A stretch of 64,000 nt of DNA, from contig JAFAYV010000031.1 in assembly GCA_019240115.1 (NCBI GenBank), forward strand, positions 1 through 64,000, read 5' to 3'. This stretch comes from Solirubrobacterales bacterium. GTDB lineage: Bacteria; Actinomycetota; Thermoleophilia; Solirubrobacterales; Solirubrobacteraceae. A program made the translations under genes and the position numbers. Shown here one piece after another: positions 57,301 through 64,000 of the stretch (positions are counted from its first letter, which is position 1; each line of letters starts with the position of its first letter). The notes under the pieces were generated by a model that saw only the letters and a program-made list of their open reading frames with translations, did not search any database and was not told the origin of the DNA.

Positions 57301-57599
57301 TCGCGCATCGGGTTGTTGACCAGCGCCTCCGAGGCCGAGCCCTTCGGGCACAGGCGGCCGCGCGAGATCGGGGAGTCGGGATCGCCCTCGATCTGGACGA
57401 CCTTCTCGTCCTTGACGTAGACCTTCTGCCCGCAGCCGACCGCGCAGTACGGGCAGATCGACCGCACGACCCGATCGGCCGTGCGCGTCCGGGCGACGAG
57501 CTCCGCGGAGCGCCGCGACTGCGCCGCGCGAGCGAGGCCGAGGCGGTCGCCGGCGAGCTGGCGCAGGATGGGCGGGACGTAGCGGGGCAGCCGGTCCAT
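54390..57599 (-). CDS. fdnG: Formate dehydrogenase alpha subunit, selenocysteine at UGA 57036-57038
   Basis: Molybdenum/tungsten bis-MGD enzyme oxidising formate to CO2; 1069 residues if UGA at 57036-57038 is read as selenocysteine (residue 188). The N-terminal part carries the [4Fe-4S] ligands CPYCAVGCGQKVYVKD and GRLCPKG, then VENQARI-Sec-HSATVPGLGTSFGRG, exactly the FdnG active-site context. The next Met after the UGA (56939) is internal (MGSNMAEQHP). Molybdopterin-binding domains continue (GGGILALRGHANIQGS, AVGSANSGL) to the C-terminal beta domain (APYHWGGVGIVTGDSANELL). No twin-arginine signal is found at the N-terminus (MDRLPRYVPPILRQLAGDRL), unlike E. coli FdnG. The start ATG at 57599 is preferred over 57656. 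Confidence 0.95.
57006..57024 (-). promoter_or_regulatory. Bacterial SECIS hairpin after the selenocysteine codon
   Basis: On the mRNA strand GGTCCCCGGTCTGGGAACC forms a stem (GGTCCC with GGGAACC, one bulged A) and a loop containing GGTCT. This loop is the conserved SelB-binding element of the E. coli fdhF/fdnG SECIS. The stem begins 11 bases after UGA, which is the E. coli spacing as I recall it. It is read by the SelB protein encoded at the right end of the window. Confidence 0.8.
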
Positions 57600-57676
57600 C
57601 CTGCGCGGACTACCCCCGGGGCAAAACCGGCTAACCAGAGCTGCGGGCGCGGGCACTGGCGCGCCGGTGAGGCGCG

Positions 57677-57952
57677 TCAGGCGTCTGAATGCTGATCGGT
57701 GTCGCCGAGCGGGCTGTCGTCGTCCTCATTGGGCTCGAACGGCGCGTCGACGTCGGTGCTCGACGAGCCCCCCTCGGCTCCGGGCTCCCGCGGATCGTCC
57801 TCGGGCGAGCGCTCGGCGTCCTCCGGCCGACCCTCGCCGTGGCGCGGCGTGTCGTCCTCTTCGCCGTGGCGCGGCGTGTCGTGCTCCTCGTCGTCGGCGC
57901 GGCCGCTCGGGCCCTGGATGATCCGCCGCACGGCGTGCGCGAGCGAGCTCAC
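57677..57952 (-). CDS. Small acidic protein between ADH and formate dehydrogenase
   Basis: Protein of 91 residues. The first 15 are a basic amphipathic helix (VSSLAHAVRRIIQGPSGRAD); the rest is strongly acidic and disordered, with the unit DTPRHGE twice and an ending EPNEDDDSPLGDTDQHSDA. The GTG start overlaps the stop of the dehydrogenase gene upstream (GTGA), and the formate dehydrogenase gene starts 77 bases after its stop, so the three are probably one transcript. No family recognised; coding is supported by the overlap and by neighbours, not by homology. Confidence 0.6.
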   Translation of the reverse strand: MSSLAHAVRRIIQGPSGRADDEEHDTPRHGEEDDTPRHGEGRPEDAERSPEDDPREPGAEGGSSSTDVDAPFEPNEDDDSPLGDTDQHSDA

Positions 57953-59148
57953 GAGACCGAGGCGGGATCGAGAGCCACCTTGTGCCACCCTTCGGCGCGC
58001 CGGTCGAAGGTCTCGTAGGCATCGACGGCCCCGGTGAGGTCGTCGATCTGCGAGATCACGTTCGATGGCGTGACGGCGCCGGAGCGCACCAGCTCGACGA
58101 GCTCGGGCACGTACCGGCGATGGTTGCAGTTGCCCATCTGAATCGTGAGGTTCCGGTTCATCGCCATGCCGATCGGGAAGTGCTCGGCCGCTGGCGGGTA
58201 GACGCCGATGATGCCGATCGTGCCGGCCTTGGCCACCGCCTCGACCGCCCAGCGCAGCGCCTGGGAGGGCGCATCGCCCGGCCGCCGGAACGGGGAGTCG
58301 TCTCCCGGCTGATCGGGAGCGACCTCCTGGACCTCGGAGTCGTAGCCGGGATCGCGCTGGTCGCCGGGGGACTCGGCGTCGATCCCGACGGCGTCGATGA
58401 CCCGATCCGGTCCCGCGCCGCCGGTCAGCCGCTTCAGCGTGTCCACCGGATCCTCGCGCGAGAAGTCGACCACCTCGGCGCCGAGGCGCCGAGCCTGCTC
58501 GAGGCGCGAGGCGATCTGATCGACCGCGAGCACGCGTCCGGCGCCCTGCAGCTGAGCCGACAGGATCGCGAACATGCCGACGACGCCGCTGCCCAACACC
58601 GCGACGGTGTCGCCGGTCTGCACGTCCGCCAGCCGCGCGCCGAACCACGCCGTCGGGAAGATGTCAGAGAGCAGCAGCGCGTCGTCGTCGGCGACCTCGT
58701 CGGGGAGCTTGACGCACGTGACGTGGGCATAGGGAACGCGCGCCCTCTCGGCCTGCAGGCCATCGATCGGCCCGGTCGCCTCGGGTCCCCCGAAGAAGCA
58801 GGTGCCGGCGTCCGGGCCGTTGGGGTTCGCGTTCTGGCACTGGGCGTAGTAGCCGGCGCGGCAGTAGTTGCACGAGCCGCAGCCGATCGTCGAGCAGATG
58901 ACGACGCGATCGCCGACGACGAGATTGCGCACGTCGTCGCCGACCCGCTCAACGACGCCGACGCCCTCGTGGCCGAGGATCGTGCCCGGCGTCATCCCGC
59001 TCATCGAGCCGCGCACGAAGTGCAGGTCGGTCCCGCAGATCGCGCTCGCGGTCAGACGCACGATGGCGTCGGTGGGCTCGCGGATCTCGGGCTCCGGGAC
59101 ATCGTCGACCCGGATGTCACCCACCGCGTGGAAGACGACGGCTCTCAT
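57949..59148 (-). CDS. Zinc alcohol dehydrogenase, formaldehyde-dehydrogenase-like
   Basis: Zinc MDR enzyme of 399 residues. Catalytic zinc: SAICGTDLHFVRGSM (Cys) and LGHEGVGVVERVG (His-Glu). Structural zinc: CGSCNYCRAGYYAQCQ. Cofactor site: TVAVLGSGVVGMFAILSAQL with VLAVDQI (Asp, NAD). An insertion of about 45 residues after GPDRVIDAVGIDAESPG (DQRDPGYDSEVQEVAPDQPG) and GYYAQCQNANPNG loops resemble the glutathione-independent formaldehyde dehydrogenase/dismutase branch. AAGGAG is before the ATG at 59148. Lying first in a transcript with formate dehydrogenase, it would supply formate from formaldehyde; this is inference. Confidence 0.88.
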   Translation of the reverse strand: MRAVVFHAVGDIRVDDVPEPEIREPTDAIVRLTASAICGTDLHFVRGSMSGMTPGTILGHEGVGVVERVGDDVRNLVVGDRVVICSTIGCGSCNYCRAGYYAQCQNANPNGPDAGTCFFGGPEATGPIDGLQAERARVPYAHVTCVKLPDEVADDDALLLSDIFPTAWFGARLADVQTGDTVAVLGSGVVGMFAILSAQLQGAGRVLAVDQIASRLEQARRLGAEVVDFSREDPVDTLKRLTGGAGPDRVIDAVGIDAESPGDQRDPGYDSEVQEVAPDQPGDDSPFRRPGDAPSQALRWAVEAVAKAGTIGIIGVYPPAAEHFPIGMAMNRNLTIQMGNCNHRRYVPELVELVRSGAVTPSNVISQIDDLTGAVDAYETFDRRAEGWHKVALDPASVS

Positions 59149-59196
59149 GACAGGACGCTCCTTATGGCGTGGATGCGAAGCAAGTGTCGGATCGAC

Positions 59197-59219
59197 TACC
59201 CCGACTGGTGCCGCGAAAC
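59197..59219 (-). promoter_or_regulatory. SigB/SigF-type promoter of the dehydrogenase-FDH cluster
   Basis: On the minus strand GTTT (59219-59216) and GGGTA (59201-59197) are separated by 14 bases, the same architecture as the promoters at 43937 and 59257. The ATG of the zinc dehydrogenase is 49 bases downstream. Confidence 0.55.
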
Positions 59220-59256
59220 GATTTCTCAGACGTGACCATCCGCCGTGCGGACTTCG

Positions 59257-59280
59257 GTTTCCCGCCGGGTCGCACGGGTA
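59257..59280 (+). promoter_or_regulatory. SigB/SigF-type promoter, probable leaderless mRNA
   Basis: GTTT (59257-59260), 15-base spacer, GGGTA (59276-59280). The ATG of the small membrane protein at 59292 begins 12 bases after the -10 box and has no Shine-Dalgarno, so transcription should start close to the ATG. It is divergent from, and 37 bases from, the promoter at 59197. Confidence 0.55.
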
Positions 59281-59291
59281 GCGCACCGACC

Positions 59292-59570
59292 ATGTGGCTC
59301 GCCGTTCCCATCCTCATCATCGTCGTCCTGGCGCTCCTCGGGGGGCTGGCGGCCGGGGGCGTCTACGCCGCCGTGCTCATCCCCATCGCGGCCATCATCC
59401 TGCTCGTCGCCATGATCACGTCGCTGTGGCGTCGGGCGACCGGGGAGGGCGAGGACCCGCGCGAGCGGCGCCGCACCGAGGTGCCGCTGCCGCATACGTC
59501 TCCGCAGAACACTCCGGCGACGCCCGCTACGCCCGACCAGATCGTGGACGCGCGCCGCGAGGCGCAGTAG
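59292..59570 (+). CDS. Small two-helix membrane protein
   Basis: Protein of 92 residues. MWLAVPILIIVVLALLGGLA and YAAVLIPIAAIILLVAMITS form a hairpin in the membrane, then a cytoplasmic-type polar tail rich in Arg, Thr and Pro (RRATGEGEDPRERRRTEVPL, TPATPATPDQIVDARREAQ). The start is ATG, supported by the promoter 12 bases upstream. Divergent from the dehydrogenase operon and likely controlled by the same sigma factor. Function unknown; size and layout resemble several actinobacterial stress-induced membrane hairpins. Confidence 0.72.
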   Translation: MWLAVPILIIVVLALLGGLAAGGVYAAVLIPIAAIILLVAMITSLWRRATGEGEDPRERRRTEVPLPHTSPQNTPATPATPDQIVDARREAQ

Positions 59571-59820
59571 CCCGACGGACGAGCGCGGCCCCGCCGGTAT
59601 CAACGCAAACGCGCCGAGGGGTAGGGGAGAGCCGATCGGGCGCAGCGTGACGCGTGCGACCGTCGCGTCAGCCGGCACGCGACCGTCACCGGAGGACGTG
59701 GACTTCATGGCGGCGCCGTTACCCCCTCGGCCGGCGCCATAACCGGCGCTCGCTCGCCAGGTCTCGCCGCCGCCGAGGATCAGCGGCGGGTTCCCATTCG
59801 CGCGCTTCTAGCCTCGGCGC

Positions 59821-60930
59821 ATGGCCGTCCTGCGGATCCTCGTTGCCGTCGCCGCGCTTGGTGGGGTCGTCGCGGTGCTGCTCTCGGTCGTGCGCAGCGT
59901 CGTGCTGCCGCGGGGGGTGCCCGCCCGCCTGGCGAGGCTGACCTTCCTCCTCGTGCGCATCGGATTGCTGATCCGTCTCCGCCTGCGCGGCCGAGCCGAC
60001 TACCGCACGCGGGATCGGGTGCTCGCCTTCGAGGCGCCCCTCGGCCTGTTCGCGCAGCTGGTCGGCTGGGCGCTGCCCATCTACGTCGGCTTCGCGGCGC
60101 TGTTCTGGGCGGTCGGCGATCCGCACGGCTCCGCCGAGCCGGTCCCCCGCGCGCTCGAGCTCGCCGGGTCCTCGATGTTGACGCTCGGGACCGACGGTCC
60201 CCATGGGCTGGTGGCGCACCTGGTCGCGTTCGCCGCCGCCGGGGTCGGCCTGACGTTGCTGGCGCTGGTGATCACCTACCTGCCGAGCGTCTACAGCGCC
60301 TTCTCCCGGCGCGAGGCGGCGATCGCCAAGCTCGTGGTGCGCGTCGGCAGTCGGCCGACGGGTCCCGCGCTGCTTCAGCGCAGCTGGCTGCTCGGCCGCT
60401 TCGATCAGCTCGAGGAGGTGTGGGACGGCTGGGAGGACTGGTTCGTCGAGGTCTCGGAGTCCCACACGACCTTCCCGCAGCTCGTGTTCTTCCGCTCGCC
60501 CCATCCGGAGAACCACTGGGTCCTGTCGGCCGAAGCCGTGCTCGACGGCGCGGCACTGCTGATGACGGCGTGTGACGCGCCTCGGCAGTCGCGCAGCGAG
60601 CTGTGCCTCGACGCTGGCGTCCAGGCGCTGGTCAAGATCGCCGATTACCTGCGCATCCCGCACCGCCCGCCCTCCGACGAGGTGACGATCGTGCTCGCAC
60701 GCGAGCAGTTCACCGACGCGCTGCGGGCGCTCGAGCGCGCGGGGATCCCGGTGCGGGAGGGATGGGATGAGGCGTGGCAGCGCTTCTCGGCGCTGCGGGC
60801 TCGCTATGAGTCGCTGATCGCGGTGCTCGGGCGCATGACCGACGCCCCCCGGAGCGACTGGAGCTCCTGGACCGATCAGACGCCGCGCCACAGCCCCCCG
60901 CTCATCCGCATCCACAACCACGGCGGCTGA
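59821..60930 (+). CDS. Membrane protein, possible two-pore-helix ion-channel-like
   Basis: Protein of 369 residues. Helices: LRILVAVAALGGVVAVLLSV, LGLFAQLVGWALPIYVGFAA, and, after a pore-like loop ALELAGSSMLTLGTDGPHGL, HLVAFAAAGVGLTLLALVIT. The loop between helices resembles the K+ channel signature TVGYGD only loosely (TLGTDG). Residues 180-369 are soluble and predicted helical (LLGRFDQLEEVWDGWEDWFV, DAGVQALVKIADYLRIPHRP), unlike TrkA/RCK domains. I recall similar proteins in other actinobacteria as hypothetical proteins. Channel function is a guess. Confidence 0.8.
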   Translation: MAVLRILVAVAALGGVVAVLLSVVRSVVLPRGVPARLARLTFLLVRIGLLIRLRLRGRADYRTRDRVLAFEAPLGLFAQLVGWALPIYVGFAALFWAVGDPHGSAEPVPRALELAGSSMLTLGTDGPHGLVAHLVAFAAAGVGLTLLALVITYLPSVYSAFSRREAAIAKLVVRVGSRPTGPALLQRSWLLGRFDQLEEVWDGWEDWFVEVSESHTTFPQLVFFRSPHPENHWVLSAEAVLDGAALLMTACDAPRQSRSELCLDAGVQALVKIADYLRIPHRPPSDEVTIVLAREQFTDALRALERAGIPVREGWDEAWQRFSALRARYESLIAVLGRMTDAPRSDWSSWTDQTPRHSPPLIRIHNHGG

Positions 60931-61243
60931 TCCGGCCCGACGGACTCGGACTGGGAGAGGGGCGGCGGGCCGCGAATGAACGCGGCCCGCCGCCGTGCGC
61001 TTGAGAGGAGAGGCGCACCGGGAGGCTGCGCCGCGCCGGGGGCCGGCAATCATCGGCGGCGTCGGCGGGTTGGAAACCAACCGGCGCGCCGGGGGGATGC
61101 GGCGTCGGCGGGTTGGAAACCAACCGGCTGCCGGCGGGATGGTTGGTTCTCTAACTGATCGAGCGCGCGAGCGGTGCGGCGGCGCGTAAGTTCGGCTGCG
61201 CGGTTTCAACCGGACCGTCCCAGACCAGCCAGAGGAGCCGCAC
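60931..61243. repeat. Intergenic region with two 30-bp hairpin repeats
   Basis: A 30-bp direct repeat lies at 61056-61085 and 61099-61128. Its centre, GGTTGGAAACCAACC, is a perfect hairpin. A third incomplete copy (GGTTGGTT) follows at 61141. The stems could terminate transcription from the gene at 59821 or act in the leader of the sigma-factor gene at 61244. The remainder holds nothing recognisable. Confidence 0.65.
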
Positions 61244-62005
61244 ATGCCGGAGCATCGGACACGACCCCACGCCGAGCGTGCGCTGTTCGCCGCTTGGAGC
61301 GAGCGCGGGGACCGCTGCGCGCGAGCGCGGCTGATCGAGACCCATCTGCCGCTGGCGCGGCGGCTGGCGGCGCGCTACCGCAATCCCAACGAGCCCTTCG
61401 AGGACCTCGTGCAGGTCGCCAGCCTGGGGCTCATCCAGGCCGTGGATCGCTTCGACCCCGGCCGCGGCGTGGCGTTCTCTTCGTTCGCGATCCCCACCAT
61501 CCTCGGCGAGCTGCGCCGCCACTTCCGCAACACCGGCTGGTCGGCGCACGTGCCCCGCCGCGCCCAGGAGCTCTCGCTGCGCGTGGACCGCGCCGCGAAC
61601 CAGCTGACCGGCGAGCACGGGCGCGCCCCGAGCGTCGGTCAGATCGCGCAGTATCTCGAGCTCTCCCGCGAAGAGGTCCTCCACGGCCTGGAGGCCGGCG
61701 TCGCGCACTACGCGAGCTCCCTGGACGCGCCCGCGACCGGCGAGAACGACCACAGCAACCCCGAGCCGCTGTCCGAGCTCATCGGCGCAGAGGACGATCA
61801 CTTCGCGCTCATCGACGCGCTCGAGTCGCTGTCGGGCGCGATGCACCGGTTGCCCTACACCGAACGCCGCGTGCTGTGGCTGCGCCTGCACCGAGATCTC
61901 AAGCAGTCAGAGATCGCCCAGCGGCTCGACATCTCGCAGATGCAGGTCTCCCGGCTGCTGCGCCGCGCCAACGCCCGCCTGCGCGAGCACGCCTGCCTGG
62001 CCTGA
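61244..62005 (+). CDS. SigB/SigF-type (group 3) RNA polymerase sigma factor
   Basis: Sigma factor of 253 residues. Region 2: ARARLIETHLPLARRLAARY, FEDLVQVASLGLIQAVDRFD, AFSSFAIPTILGELRRHFRN (the GExxxRHFRDxxW type hallmark of SigB/SigF). Region 3: RRAQELSLRVDRAANQLTGE, SVGQIAQYLELSREEVLHGL. Region 4: LPYTERRVLWLRLHRDLKQS, EIAQRLDISQMQVSRLLRRA. Such factors respond to general or oxidative stress through anti-sigma/anti-anti-sigma partners, which are not adjacent. Its expected promoter GTTT-N-GGGTA occurs at least three times in the last 20 kb of the window. Confidence 0.95.
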   Translation: MPEHRTRPHAERALFAAWSERGDRCARARLIETHLPLARRLAARYRNPNEPFEDLVQVASLGLIQAVDRFDPGRGVAFSSFAIPTILGELRRHFRNTGWSAHVPRRAQELSLRVDRAANQLTGEHGRAPSVGQIAQYLELSREEVLHGLEAGVAHYASSLDAPATGENDHSNPEPLSELIGAEDDHFALIDALESLSGAMHRLPYTERRVLWLRLHRDLKQSEIAQRLDISQMQVSRLLRRANARLREHACLA

Positions 62006-62036
62006 CCCTCCGGCGGACGCTTATCGTGCAGGGCGC

Positions 62037-62777
62037 GTGTACAAGACGATCGTCCACGACGGGGTCAGCGATCAGGTCGCGCTCGAGGAGCCGCTCGAGA
62101 TCCGGGTCGACGGTGCCGCGCTCGCGGTCACGATGCGCACGCCGGGTCACGACGAGGAGCTCGCGCTCGGGTTCCTGTACGGCGAGGGGCTGATCGAGGG
62201 CCCCCACGAGGCGGGTCTGACCGAGGACCTCGCCGCCAACACGATCGAGGTCCGGGGTCCGCTCGTGCGCAACCCCGGCGCCCGCCGGTTCTACACCTCG
62301 TCGTCGTGCGGCGTCTGCGGCAAGGGTGCGCTCGAGGAGGTTGCGGTGACGAGCGCGCCGCTGCCGCGCGGGCCCGAGATCGCCCGCGAGCTGGTCGCCG
62401 AGCTGCCGGCGCGGCTGCGCCAGCCCGGGTTCGAGCGCACCGGCGGCCTGCACGCCACCGGGCTGTTCGACGCGCGCGGGGAGCTCCTGTTCACGCGCGA
62501 GGACGTCGGGCGCCACAACGCGATGGACAAGGTCGTCGGCCGCGCGCTGCTCGACGGCCTGGTGCCGCTCGGCGAGCGGGTGCTGTGCGTCAGCGGCCGG
62601 CTGTCGTTCGAGCTCGTCCAGAAGGCGGCGGTGGCCGGGGCGCCGATCCTCGTGGGGGTCGGCGCGCCGAGCTCTCTCGCGGTCGAGCTGGCGGCCGATC
62701 GCGGTGTGACGCTGTGCGGGTTCGCGCGCCGCGGCAGCGTCAACGTCTACACGCACGAACGCCGCGTCCGAGGCTGA
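62037..62777 (+). CDS. fdhD: FdhD, sulfur carrier for formate dehydrogenase
   Basis: Protein of 246 residues. FdhD receives sulfur from a cysteine desulfurase and sulfurates the molybdenum cofactor of formate dehydrogenase. The catalytic cysteines are in the flexible loop SSCGVCGKGALEEV (CxxC). Other signatures: LALGFLYGEGLIEGPHE, GGLHATGLFDARGELLFTRE, DVGRHNAMDKVVGRALLDGL and SGRLSFELVQKAAVAGAPIL. The start is GTG with an AGGG site close by. It lies 31 bases downstream of the sigma gene, possibly co-transcribed, and is convergent with selB. Both support active maturation of the nearby Sec-FDH. Confidence 0.95.
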   Translation: MYKTIVHDGVSDQVALEEPLEIRVDGAALAVTMRTPGHDEELALGFLYGEGLIEGPHEAGLTEDLAANTIEVRGPLVRNPGARRFYTSSSCGVCGKGALEEVAVTSAPLPRGPEIARELVAELPARLRQPGFERTGGLHATGLFDARGELLFTREDVGRHNAMDKVVGRALLDGLVPLGERVLCVSGRLSFELVQKAAVAGAPILVGVGAPSSLAVELAADRGVTLCGFARRGSVNVYTHERRVRG

Positions 62778-62783
62778 CCGCGG

Positions 62784-64000
62784 TCAGCCGTCGCGACGGC
62801 CGGCGGACGGCCGCAGCACCCGGCTGTCGTCCTCGCGCCGGAGCGTCACCCGCGCGGCGTCGAGATGCTCGAGCAGCGCCTGAGCGTACTTGCGCGAGGT
62901 CTGCAGCTCGTCGCGCAGCCGGGCCAGCGTGACGCTGCCCTCGTCGGCGGCGATCCGCTCGACGACGTCGCGGACGTGCTCGATCGCATCCGGGTGGGCA
63001 TACATCGAGCGGCCGACGCGGACGACCCGGCCGGCGGCGCGCAGCGTGGCCAGGTGTCGGGCGTCGTCGCCGAGGTCGGCCTCGCTCGGCGGCTCGTGGC
63101 CGGCCGCGCGCAGCCGCCGCTCGAGCGCGAGCGCCGCCGCGTCGATCGGGGGGGGCGCGGGGGTGGAGGGTGGGGGCGGCTCAGGGGTGGGGGCGGGGGC
63201 GGGACGGCGCCCGCCCGCGTCGGCGGTGACGATCACCCCGCCGCCGATCGTGTCGGGGGGGCTGATCCGTCGCACGACGAGCCGGTCGCCGTCGGCCGCG
63301 ATCAGCGGTCGCTCGGCGCGCAGCTGCCACCGCCCGCCGGCCCCGCCGGGGGCGTCGGGCGCGCCGGGGGCGTCGGGCGCGCCACGGGCGGTGGGGGCGT
63401 CGGTCGCGCCGGGGGCGTCGGTGGCGCCACGGGCGGTGGGGGCGTCGGTCGCGCCGGGGGCGCCGGGGAGCCACACCGCCCGCGCGGGGGTCGCGCGCGT
63501 GCCGTGGTGGACCTGCACTCGCTCGCGGTCCTCGAGGCGCTCGGCGAGATCGAGCTCGGCGTCGATCCGATAGGTCGCGACGAGCGGCGCCTCGGCGGAC
63601 GTCAGCACGTCGCCCCGGCCGACCTGGCGGCGGCCGACGCCGGCGAGGTTGACCGCGGTGCGCTGACCGGCGAGCGCACGGTCGACCGACCGGTCATGCA
63701 CGTGCAGGCCGCGCACGCGCGCGTCGCGCCCGCCGGGCAGCAGGCGGAGGTGGTCCCCGCGCGCGATCGAGCCCGACCACAAGGTGCCGGTGACGACGGT
63801 GCCGGCACCCTTGATCGTGAACGCCCGGTCGATGTGCAGGACCGGGGGCCGCTCGCTGATCGCCCGCCCGGGCGTCGCGGACGCGGCGCGCTGCAGCGCG
63901 GCGGCGACGTCGTCGATCCCGGCCCCCGTGCGCGCCGAGCAGACGACCACCTCGGCGCCGGGCATCAGCTCGGCGGCGGCCTCCGCGGCGAGCTCGGGAT
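62784..64000 (-). CDS. selB: Selenocysteine-specific elongation factor, 3' part
   Basis: About 405 residues are visible; the gene continues beyond the right edge, which cuts inside the GTPase domain (VVVCSARTGAGIDDVAAALQ). Domain II: VLHIDRAFTIKGAGTVVTGT, LRLLPGGRDARVRGLHVHDR, RTAVNLAGVGRRQVGRGDVL. Domain III ends near IGGGVIVTADAG. The C-terminal winged-helix domains follow (LATLRAAGRVVRVGRSMYAH and LARLRDELQTSRKYAQALLE and LDAARVTLRREDDSRVL), which bind the SECIS hairpin. Domain III contains a 45-residue Gly/Ala/Pro/Thr/Asp repeat insert (units such as GATDAP). The upstream part and likely selA/selC lie outside the window. Confidence 0.95.
   Translation of the reverse strand, partial: PELAAEAAAELMPGAEVVVCSARTGAGIDDVAAALQRAASATPGRAISERPPVLHIDRAFTIKGAGTVVTGTLWSGSIARGDHLRLLPGGRDARVRGLHVHDRSVDRALAGQRTAVNLAGVGRRQVGRGDVLTSAEAPLVATYRIDAELDLAERLEDRERVQVHHGTRATPARAVWLPGAPGATDAPTARGATDAPGATDAPTARGAPDAPGAPDAPGGAGGRWQLRAERPLIAADGDRLVVRRISPPDTIGGGVIVTADAGGRRPAPAPTPEPPPPSTPAPPPIDAAALALERRLRAAGHEPPSEADLGDDARHLATLRAAGRVVRVGRSMYAHPDAIEHVRDVVERIAADEGSVTLARLRDELQTSRKYAQALLEHLDAARVTLRREDDSRVLRPSAGRRDG

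Noticed and set aside
56596-57351. Splitting fdnG into a pseudogene because of the internal stop
   Set aside because: The single TGA is in the Sec position with a SECIS hairpin behind it and no other disruption, and selB/fdhD are present.
57611-57635. A fourth SigB/F-type promoter directly before fdnG
   Set aside because: GGGTA is present 12 bases before the ATG, but GTTT is only 8 bases away and the alternative GTTA needs a 16-base spacer, so the match is too weak to list.
54504-57695. A plus-strand open frame of 1063 codons opposite the formate dehydrogenase gene
   Set aside because: It is an antisense shadow caused by GC-rich third positions; the protein is Val/Gly/Arg-rich without motifs, while the minus strand encodes a clear enzyme.
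61056-61128. Two 30-bp repeats considered as a CRISPR array
   Set aside because: Only two copies, spacer of 13 bp, strong internal hairpin and no cas genes; not a CRISPR.

Overview
The window is high-GC DNA from an actinobacterium. A Thermoleophilia / Solirubrobacterales-like host (Solirubrobacter, Conexibacter or a relative) is my best guess. It rests on the very GC-rich third positions, GTGA/ATGA start-stop overlaps, the bcc + cytochrome oxidase operon with three-helix QcrA and di-heme QcrC, PRC-barrel/DUF2382 stress proteins, and a selenocysteine formate dehydrogenase. No rRNA or complete tRNA is present, so the assignment is inference.

The left part (about 1-29 kb) is an accessory, decaying region. 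Intact small operons and regulator/enzyme pairs lie between many broken genes. Intact: XRE/MmyB regulator, NmrA oxidoreductase plus alpha/beta hydrolase, LysR/dienelactone hydrolase, an ECF41-like sigma factor with an NAD-binding protein and an AhpD-like protein, a NarL-type two-component system, a TetR/DHA2 efflux pair, a VIT1-type transporter, arsR-arsM, chrA, an MFS carrier, a DHFR-like reductase and a VOC protein. Broken: SDR, IS4 transposase, quinone oxidoreductase, epimerase, three VOC/ArsC-type fragments, an ABC permease and an hxlR fragment. A tRNA T-arm remnant flanked by integrase-arm-like repeats at about 23.3 kb, next to a 5'-truncated arsC-like gene, looks like an old integration junction.

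From about 29 to 43 kb there is a set of envelope and stress genes: an NfeD-like/flotillin pair, two PRC-barrel proteins (one with DUF2382), SDR, GH15 glucoamylase/trehalase, small membrane proteins, an ECF sigma factor translationally coupled to a tiny protein and an MscS channel, a TetR-GAF-SpoIIE phosphatase fusion, a Crp/Fnr regulator and a HAD phosphatase.

From 44 to 52 kb a tightly overlapping operon encodes a complete respiratory chain end: ctaC (cytochrome c-fused subunit II), ctaD (with a C-terminal subunit IV-like extension), ctaE, an unknown three-helix protein, qcrC, qcrA, qcrB and ctaG.

From 52.5 to 59.2 kb, on the opposite strand, a zinc alcohol/formaldehyde dehydrogenase-like gene is followed by a small acidic ORF and a three-subunit membrane formate dehydrogenase. 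The catalytic subunit carries an in-frame UGA (selenocysteine) followed by a bacterial SECIS hairpin. At the right end lie a SigB/SigF-type sigma factor, fdhD and the 3' part of selB, so the accessory genes for formate dehydrogenase sit beside it. Three GTTT-N14/15-GGGTA promoters upstream of the oxidase operon, the dehydrogenase operon and a small membrane protein suggest the local SigB/F-type sigma factor may control respiration and C1 oxidation together.
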